Virus record (IMG/VR): IMGVR_UViG_3300017963_000024
Coordinates: 1 to 64,000 of that record
DNA length: 64,000 nt
Direction: 5' to 3' (one strand)
Source: a virus
Positions 8,217-16,528 of the stretch are shown here, piece by piece. The notes under the pieces were generated by a model that ran no database searches, was not told where the DNA came from, and saw only the letters and a program-made list of their open reading frames with translations. Position 1 is the stretch's first letter, and every line of letters starts with the position of its first letter. The position numbers and the translations under genes were made by a program.

Positions 8217-8489
8217 ATGGAAAACAACAGTGTGGAGCAGTGCGCCCAAAATGCTGCCGTTGTAAAGGTAAGGATCATCTATGGGTTCTTACACCAACTC
8301 TCAAAGATTGGTGGCATAGATGCGGCAGCCGTTGCAGGAGAGCTAGCCAAGGTCCGTTGTGATGCTGACGGACAAACAGTCGTTCCAAAAGCAGAACGCA
8401 AAGCTTGCTGGGATCATTTTTGGGATGTGTTGATGAACATTGAAGAGGCGTTCGACCAGCGAGCGCATGAAGATGGGTATGCAGAATGA
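8217..8489 (+). CDS. Small hypothetical protein in the replication operon
   Basis: 90 residues, behind a perfect GAAGGAGGAGCGAAATG start site. It is helical and acidic at the end, with an aromatic patch (CWDHFWDVLMNIEEAF). No domain was recognised. It overlaps the next gene by 4 bp (ATGA), so it belongs to the helicase-loading operon. Confidence 0.65.
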   Translation: MENNSVEQCAQNAAVVKVRIIYGFLHQLSKIGGIDAAAVAGELAKVRCDADGQTVVPKAERKACWDHFWDVLMNIEEAFDQRAHEDGYAE

Positions 8490-8704
8490 AAGGCATACTC
8501 CACGAGGTTTTCGAGGGTGTTCCAAAGGGTAAGTGGACTGAGCTACCTTGGTACTTCATCGTAACAGTCGCTTACCTTCGTAGAGCACTTCCAGAATTTG
8601 ACGAACATCATCCACCGAAAGCAGCAAAGCTTTACAATAGATACTATGAGCAGATCGAAAGGATGAGGAGGGAGGCGAGGAGGTTCAGCAAATGGCAAAG
8701 CTGA
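8486..8704 (+). CDS. Small hypothetical protein before the helicase loader
   Basis: 72 residues, coupled at both ends (4-bp overlap upstream, 13-bp overlap downstream). The N-terminal half is hydrophobic-aromatic (WTELPWYFIVTVAYLRRALP) and the end is strongly basic. No family was recognised. A role near the helicase loader is suggested only by position. Confidence 0.6.
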   Translation: MKGILHEVFEGVPKGKWTELPWYFIVTVAYLRRALPEFDEHHPPKAAKLYNRYYEQIERMRREARRFSKWQS

Positions 8705-9372
8705 CAATCGAGCAGAGGTGTAGGCTGGAAGCCGCCGGATTGAAAGGTCGTCAGTTGAAGTGGTCGTTCAAGTCAGCACCAACACAAGTACAGAATTCAA
8801 CAGCTTACAAGGCAGTCAAAGCTTGGTCTAATACGAAGACCCCAAAGCCGCCGGGTCTTGTTTTGTACGGACCAGCCGGGTTGGGAAAAACAGGGCTTGC
8901 CATCTCTACTGTCAGGGAACGTGCCTTCGCAGGAGATGGGGCGGCAATTGATTGGGTTAGTACGGCTCATCCTGATGTTCGTAGAGGAATGGCAACGAAG
9001 GGTTTGAGAGTTCGAGCGGCCCCCGTCTGGTTCGAGTCATGGGCCAGCATTTCGATGAGACTGTGGTCAGCTTCGATGAATGGAGTTGATCGAAGCGACC
9101 CAAGGTCTGTCGGGGAGTTGATCGACGAGCTTCAAAGCTTGAGCCTTCTGGTGGTAGACGACCTCGATGTTGGCACTTACACTGAGTTCCGCGAAATGGT
9201 CATGCTCTCGATTCTCGAACGTGTCAGCTTGGGCAAACGTTTGATTATTGTAATGAACAGAGCGCCGGAAGAGTTGATTGACTCATTCGGGGAGAGGGTG
9301 GCGGATAGGCTGCAAGACACCGAAATGGTGCTGGTGATCCCGATGAGTGGCGAGTCACTTCGGAGGAAATGA
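8692..9372 (+). CDS. DnaC-like AAA+ helicase loader
   Basis: 226 residues. Walker A is YGPAGLGKT (near residue 60), Walker B is LLVVDDLD (near 155), sensor 1 lies in IIVMNRAPEE, and an arginine finger is likely in GERVADRL. This is the arrangement of DnaC/IstB/DnaI loaders, which open the hexameric helicase ring to place it on single-stranded DNA. It sits directly before a DnaB-like helicase with a 4-bp overlap. The family is clear. Confidence 0.88.
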   Translation: MAKLTIEQRCRLEAAGLKGRQLKWSFKSAPTQVQNSTAYKAVKAWSNTKTPKPPGLVLYGPAGLGKTGLAISTVRERAFAGDGAAIDWVSTAHPDVRRGMATKGLRVRAAPVWFESWASISMRLWSASMNGVDRSDPRSVGELIDELQSLSLLVVDDLDVGTYTEFREMVMLSILERVSLGKRLIIVMNRAPEELIDSFGERVADRLQDTEMVLVIPMSGESLRRK

Positions 9373-10769
9373 GGATGGGACAGAGATATAGGTTCGGGGA
9401 GGAATTCCGAAGAAAGATTCTCGCTCAAGCTATCCGTGGTGATCTGCTTCGGACTTCAAAAGATACATTCAAAGCAAAGTTTTTCTCAGAGGGAAAGAAA
9501 ACTTTCTCTCCACAACAAAGACTAGCGAGCCTCGTCGAGAAGTTTGCCAAGACCAACCGGGGGGAGCGTCCCGGTGTCATCACGATGGATGAGCTAGTGA
9601 AGGAGGAGGCGCGTAGACTAGGTACAAACGAAGCCAAAGCCTTGAAGAGGGAATGGAGGGGGGTCCGCTCAATCAAGATACCAGACCCGCGTTACGTTAC
9701 CTCCAAGGTTCGTGAGTTTGCACAGGAAGCGGCATTGGCATCTGCTGTAATGGATGCTGCCGAATTGATCGACCAAGCTCGACTATCTGGAGATCAAGTC
9801 GATGCAACGCGGATACGGAGTCTGATCGACTCTGCAATGCAAGTTGGACAGGCTGATTCAGTCCGACGTGGCTACCTTCTCAAAGATGCTGCCATGCGAA
9901 TGGTAAGGTGGGGGGAAGACGACACGAGGCGGCGAATACCAACTGGCCTCAAAACTTTGGATGGTATGCTAAGTGGTGGACCTTCCTTCGGGGAGGTCTT
10001 CTACGTTCTGGCCGAACCAAAAGGAGCGAAATCTTGTTTCCTTCTGAATGTTGCCCTTGGAGCTATCCGAAGAAGACACAGTGTTGCATTCTTCTCCTAT
10101 GAAATGCGCTGGGAAAAGATGCTGATGAGAATGGATCAGAACGTCTCCCGTATGACAAAGGTAGACCTGAAGACAGGCTCAGGGCTGTCAAAGCTTGAGC
10201 GGTCTATGAAGGGCCTGACCAAGGCAGGAGTAGGAGAGATCGTGGTTCAGGAGTTCAACTCGCGTCAGCATGGCTGTGCAGAAGCGGCTCGTGTAGTAGA
10301 GGAATTGAGAGGCTACGGTCTGAATATAGATTTGATTGTCCTAGACTACCTCAACATCATGGGTTCAGGAGGAAGGGGGGAGCGTCGGCACGAGATTGCT
10401 GACATCTCGCGTCAAATGAGCTTCCTCGGAAAAGAAACTGACACACTCATCTGGTCAGCGGCATTGGTGAACAGGGCTGCCGTTGAGAAAGCAATCATCA
10501 CGAAGACGGACATCGCGGAAGCTTTCGAGGTCATCGCAATTCTGGACGGTGCTGTTGCCATCTGTGGAGACAAAGGTTTGAGAGAAGCTGGAATGCGGGG
10601 ACTCTATCTAACTGCTCTCCGTGAAGAAGAGGACGAAAGATTGGCGGGCATCTACAGGGTTGACCGTGCTCGAATGAAGTTCTTTGACGTGACGGATGAG
10701 GTATTGGGGGCGGAGGAGATGATTTCTCCAGATGATGTGGAGGCTTTGCCAGCGGCAGACTTGAGGTGA
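9369..10769 (+). CDS. DnaB-like replicative DNA helicase
   Basis: 466 residues. Residues about 1-180 are an N-terminal helical region. The RecA-like motor begins near 195 (IPTGLKTLDGMLSGG). Walker A is non-canonical, AEPKGAKS, with Ala in place of the Gly before Lys. H2/H3-type motifs follow in FFSYEMRWEKM and LIVLDYLNIM. The family unwinds DNA at the fork with ATP. ATG overlaps the loader stop (ATGAGG). Despite the Walker change the rest of the core is intact, so it is probably active. Confidence 0.85.
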   Translation: MRMGQRYRFGEEFRRKILAQAIRGDLLRTSKDTFKAKFFSEGKKTFSPQQRLASLVEKFAKTNRGERPGVITMDELVKEEARRLGTNEAKALKREWRGVRSIKIPDPRYVTSKVREFAQEAALASAVMDAAELIDQARLSGDQVDATRIRSLIDSAMQVGQADSVRRGYLLKDAAMRMVRWGEDDTRRRIPTGLKTLDGMLSGGPSFGEVFYVLAEPKGAKSCFLLNVALGAIRRRHSVAFFSYEMRWEKMLMRMDQNVSRMTKVDLKTGSGLSKLERSMKGLTKAGVGEIVVQEFNSRQHGCAEAARVVEELRGYGLNIDLIVLDYLNIMGSGGRGERRHEIADISRQMSFLGKETDTLIWSAALVNRAAVEKAIITKTDIAEAFEVIAILDGAVAICGDKGLREAGMRGLYLTALREEEDERLAGIYRVDRARMKFFDVTDEVLGAEEMISPDDVEALPAADLR

Positions 10770-10772
10770 ATC

Positions 10773-11348
10773 ATGCCTGTTTACATACGAGACTCACGAA
10801 TGCAATTCATGCAGGACCCTGTAGAGATGCAAAGTTTTGGTGGGCCATCGCTGATGTTCCGTGGTCGTGGATGGGTTGAGATTGATATTAGTATCATCAT
10901 CGAAGGCGAGACTGATGGTCGTGGCTTGTGGAATGCACTCTCTGAGCGGGATGCTGCAAACTTTGCTGTGGCTCTCTGGCGTGCAGCAAAAAGTGATGAG
11001 ATTCAGCGGGGTGAGGCACCCTTAGAACCTATGGTTGCTGTTGGGGATCCACTCAAAGAGGCGGTTTACAACGGTCCAGATCAGCCGATCATCTCCACAT
11101 TCAAGGTAGAAAGGATGACGTTCAGGGATGCCTCGGAAACGAAAAGAGCCGTTAAGCGAGAATCTTCTAAACGTTCTGTCGCTGAAAGATCAAGCAGAGA
11201 AAGTGCTGGAGATGCCAAGGAGCTTCCCGTTGCTAGTAGCGGGAGAAGAGCCATCCGAAGGGTACGTCCTTCCAAGACCGCTCGTAGACAAACTCCTGAA
11301 ACGGAACAGAGCACGACGGAGGAGACAAGCAATGAAGGCGGCGCTTAA
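10773..11348 (+). CDS. Hypothetical protein with low-complexity C-terminus
   Basis: 191 residues. Residues 1-115 look like a folded alpha/beta protein (VEIDISIIIEGE, FAVALWRAAKSDE). Residues 120-191 are Ser/Arg/Lys/Glu-rich and coincide with a second long frame starting at 11128. The tail may be a by-product of overlap with the next gene, or this protein may shift frame. No family was recognised. Confidence 0.55.
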   Translation: MPVYIRDSRMQFMQDPVEMQSFGGPSLMFRGRGWVEIDISIIIEGETDGRGLWNALSERDAANFAVALWRAAKSDEIQRGEAPLEPMVAVGDPLKEAVYNGPDQPIISTFKVERMTFRDASETKRAVKRESSKRSVAERSSRESAGDAKELPVASSGRRAIRRVRPSKTARRQTPETEQSTTEETSNEGGA

Positions 11349-11661
11349 CACCACAAAATTCATTGTGTCTGCTGATCCCGGTAATGGCGTGTCCGCTAAC
11401 TTGCATTTGGATTTCGCAATCTTCAAGGAAGAATTCGGGAAGGAGATTCAAGGCTGTTTTGCAGAAGACCTTGGCGGAAAATTCATGGGGAGGATGTCTC
11501 CTGTTGGTATTCTGCACCTACTAGAACTTCTACTAGATTCTCAGTTAGAAGCTTTGACCCTAGAAGACAATGTTGTACTTCGGATGTTCTCCCGCCAGTA
11601 TGCGCCAGAAATCAAAGCTTCGACTGGTAGGGCAATAAAAAAGGTGAGGAAAAAAACATAA
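11128..11661 (+). CDS. Hypothetical protein overlapping its upstream neighbour by 221 bp
   Basis: 177 residues from ATG 11128. The region before 11332 reads as plausible protein (EMPRSFPLLVAGEEPSEG), then RRRRQ and a C-terminal domain with hydrophobic strands. A second good start, ATG 11332 behind GGAGGAG, would give 110 residues and only a 17-bp overlap. Both starts may be used. No known domain was seen. The following AT-rich gap holds the next promoter. Confidence 0.55.
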   Translation: MPRKRKEPLSENLLNVLSLKDQAEKVLEMPRSFPLLVAGEEPSEGYVLPRPLVDKLLKRNRARRRRQAMKAALNTTKFIVSADPGNGVSANLHLDFAIFKEEFGKEIQGCFAEDLGGKFMGRMSPVGILHLLELLLDSQLEALTLEDNVVLRMFSRQYAPEIKASTGRAIKKVRKKT

Positions 11662-11684
11662 TAAAATCAATAATTTAGCAAAAC

Positions 11685-11713
11685 TTGACAAGGGAAAAGC
11701 TTTGTGGCATACT
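11685..11713 (+). promoter_or_regulatory. Sigma-70-type promoter with AAGCTT in the spacer
   Basis: TTGACA (11685-11690), 17 bp, CATACT (11708-11713). AAAAGCTTTG lies inside the spacer. It should drive the genes from 11771 through the primase. The leader ends in GAAAGGAGGAGCGATATG. Confidence 0.75.
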
Positions 11714-11770
11714 CTAGGCACGTTAAACGTCAGTCCGATGGGCAACGGGCAGACGGAAAGGAGGAGCGAT

Positions 11771-12355
11771 ATGCAGAAGCTAGCAGAACTTCTGGACCCT
11801 ATTCGGGACAGAATCAAGATCAAGAGACAGATGGCACCCCCGGAACATTACGTTTCGGAAACAGGTGTCACTCCACGGGAATTCGTTGAGCCTTGTGATT
11901 GCGTGCTCATCGAAGACCGGAAGAATCCGACATGGACCTATATGGTTCCAGAAACGGAGGAGGAAGTTCCTGTGCGGGTCATCAAGCTTTGTGACCACCA
12001 CATGAAGCACCCGGAGGTCATGTCGGTTGGCGGGTACGTCCTAGACCGATGGGCTGAAGAAAAGCTTGCAGAGTTTCGTGAAGTTCCCGATCCCCGTCAG
12101 GCTGAGATCACTGTTGATTGGGTGAAGGGGACGCGGAAGAAGCCGGGATACTTCAAAGCCAAGATCGGCAGAAAATTCTGTCGAGGTGAGTCATTCAATG
12201 AGGCGGTTCAGAAGCTCGTCCGAAAGGTAAAAGAGGAGGATGGCACCAACTTCGATTTTCGGGTAGTAGCTGGACGCGAGAAGAGAAAGGCAACCGTAAA
12301 GATCAGCCTTCCAAAACCAGCGCGGAAGGATGATGGTTGGTTCCCGTGGTTCTGA
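11771..12355 (+). CDS. Hypothetical protein with Cys/His pairs
   Basis: 194 residues starting MQKLAELLDPIRDR, set by the perfect site AAAGGAGGAGCGATATG. EPCDCVLIEDRKNP and a VIKLCDHHMKHPEV segment suggest one metal site built from Cys-X-Cys and Cys-X2-His. The C-terminal half has a basic, strand-rich region (FKAKIGRKFCRGESFNEA). It is first in an operon ending with the primase. The function is unknown. Confidence 0.65.
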   Translation: MQKLAELLDPIRDRIKIKRQMAPPEHYVSETGVTPREFVEPCDCVLIEDRKNPTWTYMVPETEEEVPVRVIKLCDHHMKHPEVMSVGGYVLDRWAEEKLAEFREVPDPRQAEITVDWVKGTRKKPGYFKAKIGRKFCRGESFNEAVQKLVRKVKEEDGTNFDFRVVAGREKRKATVKISLPKPARKDDGWFPWF

Positions 12356-12555
12356 TGAAACAGAAATTGAAAAAGGAGATCGTGAAGTGTATTACTTACA
12401 TTGTGGAGAATGACTATCCTGCGGAAGCTGGATGGTTCCCAATGGGTAGTTCTTTCGATGCTGTGATTTGGGGCTACAATCATCCGAAGACCGTCAAGAA
12501 GCTTGTAGCGGCTGCGCGAGAAACACTGGTCAGAAAAAGGAGGCGGCGAAAATGA
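12355..12555 (+). CDS. Small hypothetical protein
   Basis: 66 residues from the ATG that overlaps the upstream stop (TGATG at 12353). No separate ribosome site is seen, so translation is probably coupled. The end is very basic (VRKRRRRK). No family was recognised. It overlaps the next gene by 4 bp. Confidence 0.5.
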   Translation: MKQKLKKEIVKCITYIVENDYPAEAGWFPMGSSFDAVIWGYNHPKTVKKLVAAARETLVRKRRRRK

Positions 12556-12866
12556 GCTATATGTACGTTCTGGAAGGACAAACTCCTGTTCCTACTGACA
12601 ATGCGGTTGAATGGGGAAAATGGTTCAAGGCGGCGGATCGCCATGTTGGTCTTGACAGGCTTTCGGAGGATATTGTCGTCAGCACGGTTTTCCTCGGGAT
12701 GGATCACAGCTTCGGCGGTTGTCCTCCACTCCTGTTCGAGACAATGATCTTCGGAATAGAGGAGGACGAGCTTCTTAAGGATTATCAGGTGAGGTACTGC
12801 ACATGGGATGAGGCTGTGGCGGGTCACGCCCTCGCGGTCAAGTTTGCAAAGGAGTATTTGGAATGA
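12552..12866 (+). CDS. Conserved phage protein of unknown function
   Basis: 104 residues. The patterns NAVEWGKWFKAADRHVG and STVFLGMDHSFGG followed by PPLLFETMIFG are those of a small protein family common in actinobacterial and other phages, usually annotated only as hypothetical. The start at ATG 12552 follows AGGAGGCG; a longer frame from 12468 has no support. It sits two genes before the primase. A replication or nucleotide-related role is a guess from context. Confidence 0.7.
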   Translation: MSYMYVLEGQTPVPTDNAVEWGKWFKAADRHVGLDRLSEDIVVSTVFLGMDHSFGGCPPLLFETMIFGIEEDELLKDYQVRYCTWDEAVAGHALAVKFAKEYLE

Positions 12867-13342
12867 GCGATATGGATTTGGAAGAAGAAGCAGCAAAGTT
12901 TGCTCTTTCTTCAATGGCTGACGCTCGTGACCACTTCATGCAGTTCCGTGATCTCTTCCCTCCCGGCAAGGTTCTCATTCACAAAGAGCACTTGGGTTGG
13001 GTAGCAGCGGGCGTCTTTGAGTTCCCCAATGACCTCAAAGATTTCGGAGAGGCGATTAACTACCTGCTGAAGGAACTTGATTGTGATGCTGTGGTGATTG
13101 TTCAGGATACAATCCTTTCCATCGAGGGTGACGACGCGGAGATCACTCCTGCGATCTTGGGAGTGGCGATTACAGAGTGGATGAGCAAAGCTTGGATACT
13201 GACTTACTACGAGGAAGACAATCAGTTCCACTTTGCAAAGAGCGCGGAGGAACTGGACGATGATGCTCTTCAGGGAGGTTACATCCTTGAGTGCATCACA
13301 GCGATGCGTCCAGAGATGCCAGAAGGGACGATGCTCCAATGA
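12863..13342 (+). CDS. Acidic hypothetical protein
   Basis: 159 residues, overlapping both neighbours by 4 bp. It is acidic, with alternating strands and helices (NYLLKELDCDAVVIVQD). No motif was recognised. It is co-translated with the primase, so it may be an accessory factor of the replication set; no direct evidence. Confidence 0.6.
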   Translation: MSDMDLEEEAAKFALSSMADARDHFMQFRDLFPPGKVLIHKEHLGWVAAGVFEFPNDLKDFGEAINYLLKELDCDAVVIVQDTILSIEGDDAEITPAILGVAITEWMSKAWILTYYEEDNQFHFAKSAEELDDDALQGGYILECITAMRPEMPEGTMLQ

Positions 13343-14346
13343 GTCGCTTCAGCGCATGGGCACCTCTACCCGATCTCGTGGACATCCCTCGATACGTTCG
13401 ATCCCGCGTCGCAGTTCGTTCGACTCGCTACAACGGCATCATGGTTTTCGATTGTCCTTTCTGTGGAGATAGCAGAGGACGTGGATGGGTCCTGCCCGTC
13501 ACAGATCGAACAAGTCATGGGGCCGCTGGGTGTTGGAATGAAGGATGTGTGGCAAACCCGAAGATGGAAGGAGGTTTTCTCGCTTGGGCACAGAAGCTAG
13601 AGGGCTACAGAATGAAGGGTGAAGCCTATACGTTTCTGAGGTTGACTTTTCCTGGCAGGACGCGGCCACCAAAACGGGAGAAGATAAAGCATACAGAAGT
13701 TGAAATTCCTTTTCCTGTTGATCCGATTCTCGACAGGCGTGATGCGATCAAGTTCGTTCGAGATCAATGGGGAGTCCAAGCTTGGAAAGCGGCAAAAGCT
13801 GGTTTGGTAGTTTCAACCAGTAACGTTTCATCCATGCCGGATGAGCACAAAGCTTGGTTGTGGCGTATAATCGCTCCCATTTTCCAAGATGGAAAGATGG
13901 TCGGGTTTCAAGGTCGAACGATGTACGACCACGTTCTACCGAAGTACAAAGTTGAAGCGGGAATTCCAACACACTCCTTGCTCTACGGATTGGATGATGT
14001 CGAGAAAGGAGATGCGGTCCTGCTAGTTGAAGGAATAGGGGATGTTCTCCGGTGGAATCAGGATCACAAGGGAGGTCCAAAGGCAGTCGGTCTGTTTGGT
14101 GCGGAACTGTCCTCAGAAAAGCTTGCCTTGGTCTATCTGAAGAAACCACGAAGCGTAACCTTGGCTCTTGATGCAGACGTTCCCCGTAGGAAGGTTATCC
14201 GCTTAGGAGCAGAGGTCAAAGCTTGGGGCATTCCTACCAAGCTAGGTTTCTGGGAGAATGGAAAAGATGCTGCAAGTGGAGCTACCCTATGTACCGTACC
14301 TATGAATACTTTATTGGGTGCTGTACGCGGATTACTTACTGATTGA
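13339..14346 (+). CDS. DNA primase, zinc-binding and Toprim domains
   Basis: 336 residues. An N-terminal zinc-binding domain carries FDCPFCGDSRGRG and a second Cys pair (CWNEGC) near residues 35-75. A Toprim fold follows, with the catalytic Glu in LLVEGIGDVLR (near 235) and the Asp pair in LALDADV near 280. This resembles the primase half of T7 gp4 and DnaG. It makes RNA primers for the lagging strand. ATG 13339 overlaps the upstream stop (ATGA). No helicase domain is fused; the DnaB-like protein is separate. Confidence 0.85.
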   Translation: MSRFSAWAPLPDLVDIPRYVRSRVAVRSTRYNGIMVFDCPFCGDSRGRGWVLPVTDRTSHGAAGCWNEGCVANPKMEGGFLAWAQKLEGYRMKGEAYTFLRLTFPGRTRPPKREKIKHTEVEIPFPVDPILDRRDAIKFVRDQWGVQAWKAAKAGLVVSTSNVSSMPDEHKAWLWRIIAPIFQDGKMVGFQGRTMYDHVLPKYKVEAGIPTHSLLYGLDDVEKGDAVLLVEGIGDVLRWNQDHKGGPKAVGLFGAELSSEKLALVYLKKPRSVTLALDADVPRRKVIRLGAEVKAWGIPTKLGFWENGKDAASGATLCTVPMNTLLGAVRGLLTD

Positions 14347-14409
14347 TCCCCACAAGACCGAAAAGCTTGCCAGCCGTAAACGGTTGATTTTTAAGCCATT
14401 TTTCGGCAC

Positions 14410-14439
14410 TTGACAAACCCATTATATGTGTGGTAAAGT
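14410..14439 (+). promoter_or_regulatory. Promoter placing the +1 at the HNH start codon
   Basis: TTGACA (14410-14415), an 18-bp spacer ending in TGTGG (extended -10 type), TAAAGT (14434-14439). The ATG of the HNH gene is at 14446, where transcription would begin, so this mRNA may be leaderless. No Shine-Dalgarno site is visible. Confidence 0.55.
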
Positions 14440-14445
14440 CTTGCC

Positions 14446-14889
14446 ATGACAAAAAATGAGATCGAGGCATGGGTGCGGGACTTTTGGCAGAGTGTCAGAA
14501 TTAGAGGAGAAAATGATTGTTGGAACTGGAAGTATCCTCTACGGAATGGGTATGGTGTTTGGAGCGGTAAGCCAGCCTCTCGTGTGGCTTGGATGCTTGC
14601 TAATGGCAGAGTTGCTCCAAAAGGAATGTTTGTTTGCCATACGTGCGATAACAAAGCTTGTTGCAATCCAAGACATCTCTACTTAGGAACACCAGCGGAT
14701 AACTCACAAGACATGGTTGAACGTGGTCGAACTCGCCGAGGTAAAATCACACACAGTGGCAAGCAACTTCGTGTGGCTGTTCTTCGTTTGATTGGTACTC
14801 TTCCTCAACGAGACATCGCCCGTCGCTTTGGAGTATCTGAAAGTTATATTAGCCGTATTAAGTCGGGCGACCGATTGAACGGAACTTGA
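14446..14889 (+). CDS. HNH homing endonuclease with C-terminal helix-turn-helix
   Basis: 147 residues. The HNH_3-type core is seen from CWNWK (residue 25) through a VCHTCDNKACCNP segment to HLYLGTPADNSQDM (to about 95). A helix-turn-helix follows (DIARRFGVSESYISRIKSG). Free-standing HNH nucleases of this type nick or cut specific sites and spread with their flanks. It stands between primase and AAA genes with its own promoter and no ribosome site. Two paralogues occur at 30941 and 32921. Confidence 0.87.
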   Translation: MTKNEIEAWVRDFWQSVRIRGENDCWNWKYPLRNGYGVWSGKPASRVAWMLANGRVAPKGMFVCHTCDNKACCNPRHLYLGTPADNSQDMVERGRTRRGKITHSGKQLRVAVLRLIGTLPQRDIARRFGVSESYISRIKSGDRLNGT

Positions 14890-14914
14890 CAAAGCTTTGA
14901 ACTTGTGGGATAAT
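14886..14914 (+). promoter_or_regulatory. Promoter with CTTGACAAAGCTTTG box
   Basis: TTGACA (14886-14891), 17 bp, GATAAT (14909-14914). AAAGCTTTGAA follows the -35 directly. The -35 overlaps the HNH stop codon. The leader holds a hairpin (GCCCCCACGGGGGC near 14932-14945) before AAAGGAGGAGCGATATG. It drives the AAA module. Confidence 0.85.
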
Positions 14915-14965
14915 CCCGACACATTGGGCAAGCCCCCACGGGGGCACAACGAAAGGAGGAGCGAT

Positions 14966-16513
14966 ATGAAAGAGATTCAGGAACTTGTGTTGTCTGCAAG
15001 GAGTGTTTCGACTCCCTTGATAGGAGTCGAGACATCCGATCCAGCAGCGACGATTGCGGCCATCTCAGAGGCAGTCGTCAATGAGGAGGAAGGCGGAGAC
15101 AAGGTCCCTCAGATCGAGTGGGACATCATCCGTGGTTTGGTTGGAAGAAATCAGATCGGACAGAAGGTAGTGGCGAATTTGGCACCCCCGGAAGTGGACA
15201 TTGCTGCCATCTCACAGAATCCTTCGGAAGCGTTGGCACTTCTCCCGAAGGTTCCCGAACAGACAATCGTCTACTTTCACAATGCACAACGTTACTTGAA
15301 CCCACAGCTTCCGGGTAGTGAGGCGGTGGCACAGGGTATCTGGAACTTGAGGGATCAGTTCAAGTCAACATTCAGAACTCTCATTCTTCCCTCACCGATG
15401 TTGCGGCCCCCGGACGAACTGGCACAGGACATCATTGTGTTTAGTGAGCCGCTTCCAGATGACGAAAAGCTTGGAGAGATCGTCGATACTGTGTACGCAG
15501 CAGCGGACTTGGAAGCACCGTCGAATAGAAAGAAAGCCGATACGATATTTGCTCTGAGGGGCTTGGCAGCGTTTCCAGCAGAGCAAGTGACGGCAATGTG
15601 CCTCACCGAAGAGGGAGTCGATCTTGACGATGTGTGGGACAGAAAGCGGACGATGATCGAGCAAACTCGTGGACTAGCATTTCTCCCACGTCGATTCACC
15701 CTCAACGATGTTGGTGGATTGGATCAGATCAAGAAATTCAGTAAGCCGCTGTTTGCTGGGGAGTACCCACCGACTACGGTACTATTCATCGACGAGATCG
15801 AAAAGATGTTCGCTGGAGCGTTCGGCGGCGTGGCTGATTCTTCTGGTGTCAGTCAGGATCAGTTGGGGGTGATGCTTAGAGCGATGGAGGACAACAACTG
15901 GTCTGGCTGCATCTTCGTAGGTCCTCCGGGGACTGCAAAGTCGATGGTGGCACAGGCGATGGGCAACACCTACGGCAAACCAGTGATCGCAATGGATCTT
16001 GGAGCGGTCAAAGGCTCTCTCGTTGGTCAGTCGGAAGCTCAGATGAGAGGCATGATGAAAACCGTCTACGGAATCGGTGGTGATGGTGTGTTCATTGTGG
16101 CAACGTGCAACAGGCTGGAAAGCTTGCCACCGGAATTGCGGAGACGGTTCAAGTACGGCATCTGGTACTTCGACATTCCTTCAGAGGACGAGCGAAAGCC
16201 TATTTGGAAGTTGAACCTCAAAAGGTACAACCTGAAGAACAGCACTCTTCCAAACGATCACAACTGGACGGGTGCGGAGATCAGAAATGTTTGTGAACTC
16301 TCGTGGAGGTTGGGCATCTCTCTCGAAGAGGCTTCCAACTACATCGTCCCCGTGATGAAGAGCGATCCTGAAGCAGTCAATCGTCTCAGGAAGATGGCGG
16401 ATGGAAAGTTCTTGTCGGCAAGCTATGAAGGAACCTACGTGAGGCTGGACGTGGAGAAATCAACCAAGAAGGGGCGAAAGATTCGGGTAAAGGGACCGAA
16501 GACTCGTCAGTAG
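14966..16513 (+). CDS. Ycf46-like AAA ATPase with rearranged Walker B/Walker A order
   Basis: 515 residues. Residues about 85-165 resemble the degenerate first AAA unit of Ycf46 proteins. The active unit starts at LNDVGGLDQIKKF (247-259). A Walker B-like TVLFIDEIEK lies at 271-280, before Walker A GPPGTAKS (319-326). Downstream come LVGQSEAQMR (352-361), sensor 1 IVATCNR (377-383) and LPPELRRRF. In ordinary Ycf46 the Walker B segment lies between the QSE-type motif and sensor 1. The start is ATG 14966 behind AAAGGAGG. It should be an ATP-driven remodeller of its neighbours; the substrate is unknown. Confidence 0.82.
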   Translation: MKEIQELVLSARSVSTPLIGVETSDPAATIAAISEAVVNEEEGGDKVPQIEWDIIRGLVGRNQIGQKVVANLAPPEVDIAAISQNPSEALALLPKVPEQTIVYFHNAQRYLNPQLPGSEAVAQGIWNLRDQFKSTFRTLILPSPMLRPPDELAQDIIVFSEPLPDDEKLGEIVDTVYAAADLEAPSNRKKADTIFALRGLAAFPAEQVTAMCLTEEGVDLDDVWDRKRTMIEQTRGLAFLPRRFTLNDVGGLDQIKKFSKPLFAGEYPPTTVLFIDEIEKMFAGAFGGVADSSGVSQDQLGVMLRAMEDNNWSGCIFVGPPGTAKSMVAQAMGNTYGKPVIAMDLGAVKGSLVGQSEAQMRGMMKTVYGIGGDGVFIVATCNRLESLPPELRRRFKYGIWYFDIPSEDERKPIWKLNLKRYNLKNSTLPNDHNWTGAEIRNVCELSWRLGISLEEASNYIVPVMKSDPEAVNRLRKMADGKFLSASYEGTYVRLDVEKSTKKGRKIRVKGPKTRQ

Positions 16514-16528
16514 AAAGGAGGAGCGAAA

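Noticed and set aside
11697-11702. AAGCTT as a plain restriction-site record (HindIII)
   Set aside because: The enrichment and promoter placement go beyond a restriction site; nothing here shows a matching methylase or restriction enzyme gene.
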